A DNA stretch of 64,000 bases, from positions 13,178,485 to 13,242,484 of the forward strand of contig CM057823.1 of NCBI GenBank assembly GCA_030068075.1, in the 5' to 3' direction. The notes under the pieces were generated by a model, which was not told the DNA's origin, did not search any database, and saw only the letters and a program-made list of their open reading frames with translations. Below, piece after piece: positions 9,841 through 20,240 of this stretch (position 1 is the first letter of the stretch; each line of letters opens with the position of its first letter). The position numbers and the translations under genes were made by a program. Source of the stretch: Paguma larvata. Lineage: Eukaryota; Chordata; Mammalia; Carnivora; Viverridae.

Positions 9841-10282
9841 AAATGTTTATCATGTCTTAACAATTTTTCCTATTTTCAAGAAGGCAATAATGAACATACA
9901 GAGATATCTTTAGCAAAATGTCTAGCTGTCACTCTGCAAAGAGAGGATGGACTCCCACTCAAACAACAGAATCACTTTTTATTGTAGCTTAGATCATATG
10001 TATATACACATACGTACACATCTATATGTTTAGATTTGTAAGACATGATTCTAGAGTGATACTATCCATGCTTAAATGCGGCATCCAGACTGAACTGAGG
10101 AATTGGATATAAGAGGAGCAGCTATTTAAATGTGGCCTTCCATCTTTCTGCATGGGTGGATAAAATGAGTCACTTAGAAGCAGATCTTTGTTCTAATATT
10201 CTCTTTGTGGCCTTTCTTAAATAAATAAATATAGGGTATGTAGGTACGCCATTGCTCTTGTGGAAGTATATAATAGGACTTT
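9841..10282. other. Ancient L1 remnant, then unassigned sequence
   Basis: The first 80 bases or so look like the continuation of the old L1 interrupted at 3998. Nothing is recognised after that. Confidence 0.3.
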
Positions 10283-10298
10283 AAAAAGTGGCTTGAGG

Positions 10299-10516
10299 GG
10301 CGCCTGGGTGGCTCAGTCGGTTAAGCGGCCGACTTCAGCTCAGGTCATGATCTCATGGTCTGTGGGTTCGGGCCCCGCGTCGGGCTCTGTGCTGACGGCT
10401 CAGAGCCTGGAGCCTGCTTTGGATTCTGTGTGTGTCTCTCTCTCTGTCTGCCCTTCCCCTGCTCATGCTCTGTCTCTATGTCTCTCAAAAATAAATAAAC
10501 GTTAAAAAAATTAAAA
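10299..10516 (+). mobile_element. CAN-SINE, young felid subtype, perfect TSD
   Basis: The head is GGCGCCTGGGTGGCTCAGTC. A tRNA-type A box (TGGCTCAGTCGG, 10309-10320) and B box (GGTTCGGGCC, 10365-10374) form the internal Pol III promoter. A CT-rich stretch and AATAAATAAACGTTAAAAAAA tail follow. AAAAAGTGGCTTGAGG is duplicated exactly at 10283-10298 and 10517-10532. Low divergence indicates recent insertion. Confidence 0.95.
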
Positions 10517-10532
10517 AAAAAGTGGCTTGAGG

Positions 10533-11172
10533 AAGGCTACTTCTTTTAATATTTCTTAACATGTAGAGACCAAAGATTGCTTAAGAGGAACTAATTTTCT
10601 TGGAGACCAAGGTGACTATTGGAAAAGAATGTAGCAATATTTTCGCCCCTCTCTTTTGGAATTCCTCATGAATCGTACCTCCTGGATGATTAGAGATAGG
10701 TCTTACTGAGGTAGAGAAGAATGAATTTAGACTGGGGATTCCGGCTTACTACGAAATTCTAAATGGTCTTGGGGAAAATCTGGTTCTGAGTTCACTTAGT
10801 GGCTATATCTGGGGCGAGGATTTCCCCAGATCTTCCAATAGGACACAGTGAGTGTGCTTTGGAAAGAATGACTAAAGGTGGGGGTCTAAACCAGAGAGCT
10901 GTAAACTGGGAAGTCTAGGAGTAGGACGCCATGTTGGCCTCCACAGGAATAGGGACTGAAAAGAATACATCAGACTGGGTGGTTTTCAGAATGTGGCAAT
11001 AACAGTAGCTGATAATCTGGGCAGCTAGGGGATGGATCAGATTCTCCAGATTGTTCTCCAGAAGGCATTTAAGAAATATGTTCAGCCACTCTGGACAATG
11101 TCTTGGGATTCTTGAATAAGTGGGGTTGGAGGGAAGAAGTGAGGTCCCTCAAAAGATATTATGCCTCCAGGT
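10533..11172. other. No feature recognised
   Basis: Unique-looking sequence without repeat signatures or a credible coding frame. Confidence 0.3.
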
Positions 11173-11185
11173 AATCTAAAATATT

Positions 11186-11283
11186 GGAGGGGCCCCTGGC
11201 TGCTTCAGTCGGTGGAGCATGTGACTCTTGATCTTGGGATCATGAGTTTGAGCCCCATATTGGGCATAGGGATTAGTTTAAAA
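11186..11283 (+). mobile_element. Short CAN-SINE variant with TSD
   Basis: Head only: GGAGGGGCCCCTGGCTGC, then GAGCCCCATATTGGGC, passing to an A-rich tail without the CT-rich body. AATCTAAAATATT is duplicated at 11173-11185 and 11284-11296. The TSD directly flanking the short form shows it was inserted short. Confidence 0.85.
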
Positions 11284-11296
11284 AATCTAAAATATT

Positions 11297-12274
11297 TACA
11301 TCCTGGCCCAGTTTAATTAGGGAAAAAATAAGAGGTGTGACCATATTTGCTCCTCAAGTGAATTAAATAAATCATGTACAAAGTTTAGGGGATATGTTAC
11401 TTCCTGATGTGAATGAACATTTTATTATTGTAGCCTTTTTGGTAGCTACATCTGTCTACTACTTCCTATTCAGCTTATGGAGAGGATAAGAAAAAAAATG
11501 CCATCCTGTTTCACATGAACTGCAGGCAAGAGATTTGCCACGATTTGCACTTATGCAATTGACTTAAAAAAAAAACACCAAAGAAACTAAATTTAGGAAT
11601 TCCCGGCTAGACTCATTAAACTTCATAATCTTCTTTTATGGAAGACAAGAAAACGTTTGCCTTGTGAATATCACTACAAATACTACTAATTTGTATACTT
11701 ACACTCACTAGTCCTGGTACTTTAACCAATGGGTTTCAGGATTCTTGCTTTCTGGAAAATTATGGTTACCTTTACAAAGCAATGCCAGATTTTATCTTCC
11801 CTAAGACAGAGTTGCTCCTAATCAAAAGTTTGTTACAGAGTAGCCTGTCATGGCACGAAGAGAGCCCATAATTTCAAAATGTGTATTTCTCATCCACATT
11901 GGTTGCCACCTTCTGGCTTTTTCTAAATTCATTTTTTTCTTTCATCACTAGAGGGCAATGATGCTCTACTAATCGAAGTATAGTGGCAGTGAAATCTTTT
12001 TTTTTTTTTACTTGTAATATTTAGCGAGTTATTTCCTCCCAGACTGTTAACAGAATATAAGGGTTGCTTATATTAGAATTGTTTTTCATACATGGTGTCT
12101 CTGACATATTAGAACCCATGTGGTCTGCTGTCAAACGGTCTCACATTTTTCACTCATACAGGACTTTACTCTTTGTAAAAATATATCCCAAGTCTGATGA
12201 CTTCTCATCTTTTCCACTATTTCACACAGGTTCAAGCTACCGTCCTCTGACACCTCAGATATGAGGCTAACTAC
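11297..12274. other. No gene recognised; weak CTCF-like matches
   Basis: Unassigned sequence with a poly(T) at about 11998-12010. GCCACCTTCTGG (11904-11915, minus orientation) and CACTAGAGGGCA (11946-11957, plus orientation) are partial CTCF-core matches about 40 bp apart. Low weight without binding data. Confidence 0.3.
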
Positions 12275-12640
12275 TTGTATCAGGCTAGGCTGTTCTGCGG
12301 CGACAAACAATCCCCAAATCTTACTTGCTTAATCAACACATAGCTCACACGAAGCCTCTTAGGCAGCTTGGTAGGGCTTCAGCTCATCACAACTACTCAG
12401 GGATTCTGGCTGATAAACTTCTACTTGGCATGTTCTGCATGCGTGGCAGATGGAAGGGCACATGGGGAATCACGCGCTGTTCTTAAAGCTTCTGTTTAGA
12501 AATGCCACGTGCCATTTTTGCTCTTCATTGGCCGAAGTGAATCACGTGGCTACGCCTCATGTTAATATGGTAGGGAAGTACAATCCTAGCACAGGCTGGA
12601 AATGAAAAACCAAATACATTTGGTGATCAGTCATCATGAA
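12275..12640. repeat. Ancient interspersed repeat, family not named
   Basis: The order GGCAGATGGAAGGGCACATG, AATCACGCGCTG, TTAAAGCTTCTG, CATTGGCCGAAGTGAATCACGTGGC, TACAATCCTAGCACAGGCTGGAAATG resembles a repeat I have met across mammals, but I cannot place its family. No coding frame. Confidence 0.4.
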
Positions 12641-12672
12641 GCCAAACTGCTCTATTTAAGATTTCTACATCC

Positions 12673-12873
12673 TGGGGCGCGTCAGTGGCTCAGTCGGTTA
12701 AGCACCTGTCTCCAGCTCAGGTCATGATCTCACAGTTTGTGCGTTCAAGCCCCATGTTGGGCTCTGTGGTGACAGCTCAGATTCTGTGTCTCCTTCTTTC
12801 TCTCTACCTCTTCCCTGCTTGTGCTCTCTCTCTCTCTCCCAAATATAAATAAATAAACATTAAAAAAAATAAA
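12673..12873 (+). mobile_element. CAN-SINE with TSD
   Basis: Head TGGGGCGCGTCAGTGGCTCA, tail AAATAAATAAACATTAAAAA. ATTTCTACATCC (12661-12672) and ATTTCCACATCC (12874-12885) are the TSD with one mismatch. Confidence 0.92.
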
Positions 12874-13166
12874 ATTTCCACATCCGTATTTTTGCTCTAG
12901 GACTTTGGCTTGTATCATTTTCTAACTCATTAATTTACCTTATTATTATTTTTCGTATTAAATATTTTCTATTTTTGTTTATACTGTTTTATACTATATC
13001 CACATTGCTTAAAAAAGCGACTGTCTTATAGTAGTGGCTCACATTTTCCTTCTTAGCGAAGTGGAAGTTATGCATTCAATTTCTCTTACCTTTAACTTGC
13101 ATCTTGATTTTGGAAAGTCTGAAATTGGGATACCTGGCTGCCTCAATCAGACTCTTGGTCTTGGGG

Positions 13167-13167
<1 letters not shown>

Positions 13168-13200
<33 letters not shown>
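13168..13200 (+). repeat. (GT)n microsatellite
   Basis: A GT run of about 16 units at the junction between the split SINE and the SINE inserted in it. Confidence 0.95.
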
Positions 13201-13203
<3 letters not shown>

Positions 13204-13274
13204 AAAGCTTATTTCAAGAGAGAGAGATTGAGAGAGAGAAAGAGAGAGAGCATGTGCACATGCATGGGGGGGGC

Positions 13275-13309
<35 letters not shown>

Positions 13310-13438
13310 GGGAACCCCAAGCAGTCTGTGCTGTCAGTGCAGAGCCCAACATGGGGCTGGATCCCATGAACCATGAGATCAAGTCTGAGCTGAAATCAAG
13401 AGTTGGATGCCCAACCGACTGAGCCACCCACATTCCCC
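13201..13438 (-). mobile_element. CAN-SINE nested in another SINE
   Basis: Minus-strand copy with an expanded GA body (GA-rich runs at 13218-13250 and 13275-13311). The head reads GAGCCACCCACATTCCCC. It sits within the plus-strand SINE described for 13123-13508. Confidence 0.88.
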
Positions 13439-13678
13439 ACGGGCTTGTGAGTTTGAGCCCCTATGTTGGGTGTAGAGATTACTAAAATAAATAAAACTTT
13501 AAAAAAAAGTTTGAAGTTAATCAATATTATCAACCTCCTCCAGAACTCTGTATATAAAGAATCTTTAATCTTAAATCACCTCTAATAATGTTATACTTGG
13601 TTAGTATTCTAGTTCTACAATATTTTGTTCCCCTGAAAATTTGTTAGTGATTGTTGTTTTATATGGTAGATTGCTTAG

Positions 13679-14340
13679 TCAAGGTTCTCCCGAGAAACAG
13701 AAACAGTAAGATATGTATATATAAATACATTGTATAAATATACACATATACATAAATATATGTATATATGTGTGTCTATATATATGTATCTATATCTATG
13801 TATTTTTCACTATTGCATATATTTTGAGGACACAGATTTCTCATAGTTTCCATTTTGGGGCTTAAGGATTTTTTTTTCCTGCTCAAAATATTGAGGAAAT
13901 GAGGAATTGGCTCCTTGTGAAGAATTGGCTCACACAATTACGAGAAATTGGCCCACACAGTTATGGACGCCGAGAAGTCCCAAGATCTGTGTGCATCCGG
14001 AAGACCCAGGAAAGCCAACTGTGTAATTCAGTCTGAATCTGAAGGCCTGCGAGCCAAGGGAGCAGATGGTTTAAATCTCAGTTTGAGGGCTGGAAAAGAT
14101 GAGATGGGATGTCCCAACTCAGTCAAGCAGGCAGGAAGCAAAAAGGGGCAAATCCCTGTTTCCTTTGCTCTGTTTTATTCAGGCCTTTGGTGGATTGGGT
14201 GATGCCTACCCACATTGGGGAAGGCAGCCTACATTCGAATGATAATCCCATCCAGAAACACCCTCACAGACACACCCAGAAATAATGATTAATCTGGGCA
14301 CCCCGGGGCCAGCAAAGTTGATACATAAAATTAACCATCC
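13679..14340. repeat. Ancient interspersed repeat with AT-rich simple repeat
   Basis: It begins AAGGTTCTCCCGAGAAACAG, is interrupted by a TATA/TGTA-rich stretch (13710-13805), then continues with GAATTGGCTCACACAATTA, CATCCAGAAACACCCTCACAG and GTTGATACATAAAATTAACC. I recognise this order as a widespread mammalian repeat but cannot name the family safely. The 84-codon open frame at 13948-14202 lies inside it and is not a gene. Confidence 0.5.
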
Positions 14341-14392
14341 TATATGTCAGTGCTGTTTAGATTTAGCCAGGTTTGGCCACATGTTGCATTTT

Positions 14393-14565
14393 TTAAGTTT
14401 ATTTATTTATTTTGAGGGAGAGAGCATGAGCAAAAGTGGTCTCATGAGTGAGGGAGGGGCAGAGAGAGAGGGAGAGAGAATCACAAGCAGGTTCTGCTCT
14501 GTCATCCCAGAGCCCAACGAGATCTCGAGTTAGACGCTCAACCGATTGAGTCACCCAGGTGCCCC
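14393..14565 (-). mobile_element. CAN-SINE with TSD
   Basis: TSD CACATGTTGCATTTT (14378-14392) and CACATGTCGCATTTT (14566-14580), one mismatch. A short internal deletion lies in the head near 14516. Confidence 0.9.
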
Positions 14566-14718
14566 CACATGTCGCATTTTACTTCTTTCCTCAGTTACTT
14601 TTCCTTTTTTCTAAGTTATGTCCTTTGGTGTTCCTTTCTGTCAGTCAAAATTTGGCAGAGGTCAACTCTCTCATTCTTTGTTTCCCTTAAACTGTCTTGC
14701 ATTTGCTCTCACTGTTTT

Positions 14719-14934
14719 AAAAAAGTTTTTTTTTTAATGTTTATTTTTGTGAGAGAGAGAGAGAGAGAGCGTGAGCAGGGAGGGGGCAGAGAGAGAAGGA
14801 GACACAGAAATCAAAGCAGGCTCCAGGCTCTGAGCCGTCAGCATGAAGCCTGTCTGGGACTCAAACTCAGAACCATGAGATCATGATCTGAGCCGAAGTT
14901 GGATGCTTAATCAACTGAGCCACTCAAGTGTCCC
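14719..14934 (-). mobile_element. CAN-SINE
   Basis: Poly(T), TTTTAATGTTTATTTTTGTG, a GA run, and the head ending CTCAAGTGTCCCC. ATTTGCTCTCACTGTTT before it and ATTTACACTCACTCTTT after it look like an aged TSD. Confidence 0.88.
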
Positions 14935-14939
14935 CATTT

Positions 14940-15620
14940 ACACTCACTCTTTATGGATAACTTAGCTTTTTATCTGTATGGAATTCTAGGTGACAATTAT
15001 CTTCTGTTTCACTTTGGAGATATTCTATGGTTCTGTTTCTAGTGTTGTTGAGAAATCTGCTTGTTGTCATTCCTGTGTATGCATTCTTTTTCTTGGTGTT
15101 TAAAATATTTTCTTTGTCTTGGTGTTTTGCAGTTTACTATAACGTGATGAAGTATTAAGATTAATTTCTATATTAACTGTTTGGTATTTTTTGTGGTTCC
15201 TGAGTCGGAGGATTTCATGTGTTTCTTTAATTCTAGAAAATTCTCAGCCATCTCTCTCTCTGAATGTTTTTTCTCACATGTCTCTATTTTTTTCTGGAAT
15301 TCCTATTAGACACATGTATATCTTCTTATTTTAACCTCTGTGTCTCTTAAACTCTCTTTAATATTTTCCATCTTCTATCTCTTTTACAGTTTGAGTAATT
15401 TTCTTAGCTCTGTAGTCAATTTCCTTCTTCATCTGTGTCTAATCTGTTGCCTAATTTGACTAATGGGTTTTTAGTTTCAGCGATTAGATTTTCATTTCCA
15501 GAAGTTTTTTTTCCATAGTCTTCTCTTACGTTTTGATTCCTTTCTGAAATGTCATTAATTATTTTGTAGTCTTCATTTGATCAATTATTCAATTATCTGA
15601 AGTTCTGAGGGTCTAATTTC
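14940..15620 (-). mobile_element. Ancient L1/HAL1-like fragment
   Basis: T-rich sequence with TTTTTAGTTTCAGCGATTAGATTTTCATTTCCAGAAG and related blocks resembles the antisense of an old L1 or half-L1 (HAL1) ORF1 region. It is broken, with no open frame. Confidence 0.45.
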
Positions 15621-15769
15621 CCTCTGCCTGCACTTTATTAATTACGTACTTGTTACCTCTGCTGTCTCTTGCTCATGATGGATTATTAAGTACTGAGTTG
15701 TGTGATTTTATATTACGAGTTCATCTTTAGAAGGGCTTTTTTGTGGGGATAGTGGTGAGTGGGATGAGG

Positions 15770-16475
15770 GAGCCTAAGGCAGGCTGAGAGCAAAGTACAA
15801 GCTACCACACTTATCCCCTCCCCCAGGTGGGCTATGTGCGATATTCCTTAGACATTCCCGGCTGCCCAAAACCAGGAAAGGACAAAAACAGAAATGGTTA
15901 AACTGATAGAGTCTCCATCAGTTTAAATATCTTAGTAAATTACAAGAAAAAAGGCAGTCTTATCAATAGCCTCATCTCCAGAAACCTATAGACTCAGTTT
16001 CCTGGAGTCCCAACATCACCCTCCCCTCCACAATGATGTGGGGAACAAAGGCAAGAAGGAAATGACAGATAAAATTGAATTTCTTTCTTGCCTTCAGCCC
16101 ATTGACAAACATTTCAGGCAGGCAGAGGAAAACATTTCTCCAGGAACTCCCTGCTGTCTTAATGTTAATGCTTTGCTAGAGGGAAAAATGACCTAAGCTT
16201 GACAATAGCTCGGCCTCCAGGATCCTGGGAGTCTTCTTTAGCATATGAAAATCTCATCGGAAACTTCCCCTTTGCCTTACCTCCCCAGCTCCATAGTATG
16301 TAACCACCACTCTTCACAACCTCAGTGCAGCTCCTCCTGCCCCCGGGTCCTGTTCCCACGCTTTAATAAAATCAGCTTTAATAAAATCACCTTTCGCATC
16401 AAAGACATCTTCAAGAATGCTTTCTTGGCCGTCAGCTCCGAACCCCCCATCACTTCAAAATCTCATCAAGTGTGT
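15770..16475 (+). mobile_element. Solitary retroviral LTR (class I-like)
   Basis: The 3' half has an LTR layout: a CT-rich stretch (16278-16350), a polyadenylation motif (AATAAA) at 16365 and again at 16380, then CATCAAAGACATCTTCAAGAATGC and TTCTTGGCCGTCAGCTCCG, which resemble the R-U5 of carnivore class I ERVs. No pol or env flanks it, so it is probably a solo LTR. The 5' boundary is uncertain (a TG near 15786 is one option), and no TSD was found. ORFs over 16165-16490 are chance. Confidence 0.55.
16360..16389 (+). repeat. 15-bp tandem duplication holding the LTR poly(A) signal
   Basis: GCTTTAATAAAATCA occurs twice in direct succession (16360-16374 and 16375-16389), which doubles the AATAAA of the LTR. 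Confidence 0.9.
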
Positions 16476-16479
16476 GTCC

Positions 16480-17465
16480 CTCTTGTGTAGTTTTCTTCTG
16501 CCAGATGCTCCAGTGATGTCATCTAATCATCTTAGGAGCGATTTGTTTGTTAATTTTGCCTCGAGAATTTCTGGACTCACATAACATTGATCTATAATTG
16601 AGTTTCCAATGAGGATACTCCTTTTGTCCCCCCTACTTAAAATTTAGGCCAAAAGAGATAAGCTTCCTTGCCACCTCCTTATCCTGGTAGAGAGATTTTC
16701 TAGTCCACTCCGACTGTGTTTTATGTGGGGCAGGGGAGGGAGGGTAGGAGGGGCCCAGTTTCAATTCCCTATTTGAGAGTCTCAAGACCTTTTACTCACC
16801 AAGTGCACATTAAAACCCAATTCTCTAGATTAGTCAAAGTGGAAAGAAAGCCCACCCAGCCAGATTCGCTGCCACATCAGCTCAATCATATAATGCTCTG
16901 GTTTTTAGCAATCTCTTCCTTTCTGGCCTTTGGGAATTTCTGTTATTTTCCTATGAGCTTAGGTATGCATTCAAAGAGACGTCTCATCTGGCATTCCTCT
17001 TTGCTAATGGTGGGAGGTGGTTTCAGAATATTGAGTCTGTCCTAATAAAATTAGAAAATTTCAGTGGTCTATTTATCTATCATAGGACTCCATATCATTC
17101 ATCACAGACTAATTTGCATCAAGAGCACACACTCACACAGATGCTTGGTGCATGACACACTTATACTTATGCATGTGCTCTCTCCTTCTGTCTTCTATTT
17201 TTCTATTCTCTTAACCCTATGGAAAGCTCAGTAGATTATTAATCATAAGCAATACAGCATAACTGAGCTTATCAAATCTACATATCCTGAACTGAGGAAG
17301 TCTGTTGCAAACAACAGACTCCCCATTAGTATCTATGTGTAACTTTATCCTTTAGAGGGTCTAAGTGAAATGGTAGAAGTTTGAATGGCCAGAAAACTAT
17401 ATGGAATCATTGCGAGCTTTTTACGTTACTTCCTCATTTATCATCAATAGAAACTTTGTGGGAAC
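16480..17465. other. No feature recognised
   Basis: Unassigned. The 109-codon frame at 16716-17045 has no domain or biased composition to suggest a gene. Confidence 0.3.
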
Positions 17466-17466
17466 T

Positions 17467-17700
17467 ACATGCAGTGGTTAATACCTGCGCAGTCAGAAAG
17501 CCTGTGTTTGAATCTAGCCTTTGCCAATCTATGACACTGGGCGGCGTACTTGACTTCTTTCTGCTTTAGCTTTCAAATCTGTGAGATGTGAGTGTTAAAT
17601 GTGAGCACTGAGTGAGCCAGTATATATATATCAGCATTGTATTTAGTGTACAGAAAGATCTCGATGATACGTTGGTTATTACAATTATTATTATTATAAT
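17467..17700 (+). repeat. MIR
   Basis: GCAGTGGTTAATACCTGCGC, then GTTTGAATCTAGCC and CTTTGCCAATCTATGACACTGGGC, then a 3' part running to the ATTATTATTATAATTAT end. This is the tRNA-like head, core and tail of the ancient MIR SINE, strongly diverged. Confidence 0.7.
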
Positions 17701-19657
17701 TATCTTTATGCTTGAAAAAACTCATACCCCTTCAAAAAACTCTGAGGGTTGAACAATATGAAATTGCCATGGTTGTAGGTCAAAAATCATCAAAGATTGG
17801 TAATTTCGTAAGGTTTGTTTCAGCGTATGAGTCTGATTTGAAGTTGTTAGAGGAAGAAATGTCGGTAGGAAGAAATTTTGACAACGGAAATACGGAAGAA
17901 CGCTCGTTCTCTGGGGACAAACAGAAAAGTCCCCAGGGATTGAATTGTGCTCATTTGAATTCCATATTGGCTGGGCATTTCTTCAATCTTATTTTCATTT
18001 AGGTACTCAATTTTAACTTCGCCTGATTTATATAAAGTTTTGCCAGAAAGTTGCAAGAAAGTTACATATTCCAATGTCTTGAATGGGCCTAGGTATCTGA
18101 AAGACAAGATCCCATTTTGGAAGGATCATTAAGAATAGTAGCTGGCCAGCTTGTTAGTTAGTTGGCCAGGCACCTCGTTAGAGCTCCTAACGGGTCCTGC
18201 TGAGTGATCAGGAGAAAGAATTGAGAGCGGATTTACATACTTCTAGATCTGATCTTCTTGGCAACCAGGGATGGCTGATTAGTAACTGTGGAGAAAATAA
18301 AGGTCCTGTTGGGTGGCCCACAGGGAGTAATGCATAATTAGAAACAGCATCCCTTGCCAAACAGAGATCTGATGCTGTAGGCTTGATGAGTAACCTCCTG
18401 ACACTAGGAGTTGGAAGTTAGCCTAATTCTTGTCACTTTCTCCTGTAATTTGACTGTGTGATTCACTGACGAAAGCAACAGCTCTGCGGAGGTAAATCCT
18501 CCCACACAAGAGCCTCTCTAATGCTGTCTGACTCCTTTTAAATTCACTCCTCTCTTAGAGATCAGTGATTAGGTAACCTCTCTGACTCCGTTTTTATGAT
18601 TAAGGTAAATTAGAAAATTAGCGACAATTAAATCGGCTATGGGAGAGGCTTGAAATATATGGCCTGTCAAGACATAGTATATTCTGTAGCACTTAATAGG
18701 ATCTCAAGACTTGGGCTCCTCTAGCTCCTTGGCTGGCAGGATTTTGTTTCTGTTCCTACCCCAAAACTGAATGGCAGCTGAATGTTGACTCGAAGCACAC
18801 AGGAGATGTTACCGCCACTCCAAGCCTGTCGGAACTTTTAGGTGACAGTTTTAAACTCTTATTAAAAAATTATATAAGCAATCCACGATAACTTCTGTAA
18901 TAAAGATAAACAAAAGAAAAAAATGAAATCAGATCGCCCATGATCACTCAGAAATTGCCGTATTAAAACCTGGGTATAGAGTAAGGCTCTGAGTGGAAAG
19001 AAGAATGAGTCCAGGGAAGAGAAATAGGCATTTCGTGAAGGGAAAGGCACTTTCTTAGTGTAACAGAAGGAAAAAGAAGACAGTAATTGCAAACGGAAGA
19101 TTGGTGGCTGAAACATGAGACTTGGCATGGTGGGGTCTATACTCTTCATGAAGTATGAGGAATGCTCACCAGCTGAGGGCAGAAGGGAAGGAGGAAGTCA
19201 GAGCTTGAGTTGAGTGGAGAGGTATGCAATAGTAATGGAAAATGGGAGAGGGCTTTAGTAGAGAATATTAGAAAGATTTCTGGCATGGTTGTGTAAATCT
19301 GATGTTGGTCACTATGAATTTGACTTGTTACCATTCTTCCTAGTTGGGTGTATTTCTCCAGCAATAACTGATGTTCCAGGTTGAGGCACAGAGAAGGTAG
19401 GTGATATTGGATCCATGCATAGTTAGGGTTTTAATTTGGAGGAGAATGTCAAGGAAAATAAGGTATTGGCAAGAGAGCGAATGCGGTATTAGGTACTCGT
19501 ATTGAAGTTGGATGATGAGGGTTGTGCTGGGTACAATGAAAGTAGAGGTGTCAATGTGTTGGGGACATTGATGACAACCGGGAGGAGAAGAACTTGAGAA
19601 AGTGATGTGAAAGGGAAAGGTTAGGATAGCAGATTGGGATTTTTCAATTAGTGCTGT

Positions 19658-19698
19658 TTCCTTCCTTCTTCCCTCCCTCCCTTCCTTCCTTTCTTCCT
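19658..19698 (+). repeat. (CCTT)n-type simple repeat
   Basis: Interrupted CTTCC/CCTCC run. Confidence 0.85.
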
Positions 19699-19951
19699 GA
19701 GAAGCTCAGTGGAAGAGAAGGTATCTTCAGCTGAGGTGATTGGAAAGGCTCAACTGAGGCGAGACTTGAGTTGGCCATGGAAAGATTTGTATGGGCAAAG
19801 AGGCTGAAAGTTATGTGGATCTATAATTTCGGTGAACCGCACGAAATGGAAATTCACAACACTTCTGTTTTCTTGCAATGAATGGCTTTCCTCATTCATC
19901 GCTGATGCTGTTTAATTAAAGATGAACCAGTATGTTCATGTCAGGGAGGCT

Positions 19952-19989
19952 CGTGTGTGTGCGTGTGTGTGTATGTGTGTGTGTGTGTA
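19952..19989 (+). repeat. (GT)n microsatellite, interrupted
   Basis: GTGTGTGTGCGTGTGTGTGTATGTGTGTGTGTGTGT-like run with CG and TA interruptions. Confidence 0.9.
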
Positions 19990-20064
19990 CAGGCTCTCAA
20001 CATTTTAATTCCATGACTTTATTTCGTCATTTTTTCAGGTGTTATGCCTTTAGGGGACTGAGTC

Positions 20065-20079
20065 ATTCTAGGCAAATCT
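20065..20079. repeat. TSD of the full-length L1, 3' side
   Basis: ATTCTAGGCAAATCT, identical to 26885-26899. The perfect match argues for a recent insertion. Confidence 0.95.
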
Positions 20080-20097
20080 TTTTTTTTTTTTTTTTTT

Positions 20098-20240
20098 ATT
20101 ATAATAGTTTATTTTCAAATTGGTTTACATATAACACCCGGTGTTCATCCCAACATGTGCCCTTTTTAATGCCCATCACCCCCTCTCCCCCCTCCCTCAT
20201 CCCCCTCACCCTCAGTTTTTTCTTAGTCTTTGAGAGTCTC
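20098..20240 (-). other. L1 3' UTR
   Basis: A short stretch between the ORF2 stop and the poly(A) tail. It includes a C-rich (plus strand) run CCCCCTCTCCCCCCTCC, which is a G-rich tract in L1 sense, a common feature of L1 3' UTRs. Confidence 0.8.

Larger units (their letters stand above)
13123..13508 (+). mobile_element. CAN-SINE split by a GT array and a second SINE
   Basis: The 5' part (GGGATACCTGGCTGCCTC to CTTGGGGTTGTG, 13123-13167) and 3' part (GGGCTTGTGAGTTTGAGCCC to ACTTTAAAAAAAA, 13439-13508) together make one short-type SINE. A GT run and a minus-strand SINE lie between them. Imperfect flanking AAAGTCTGAAATT and AAAAGTTTGAAGTT may be its TSD. Confidence 0.7.
17701..20064. other. Unassigned stretch with two microsatellites
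   Basis: No coding frame I trust (the 96-codon frame at 17712-18002 has no recognisable domain) and no named repeat. Simple repeats lie at 19658-19698 (CCTT-type) and 19952-19989 (GT-type). Confidence 0.3.

Noticed and set aside
10299..10375. tRNA-like sequence with A and B boxes
   Set aside because: It is the tRNA-derived head of a SINE, not a tRNA gene. The same sequence recurs about 40 times in the window.
17712..18002. 96-codon frame with a plausible-looking protein sequence
   Set aside because: It starts inside an AT-rich region next to a MIR. No domain, no splice or promoter context, and opposed by an 86-codon frame.
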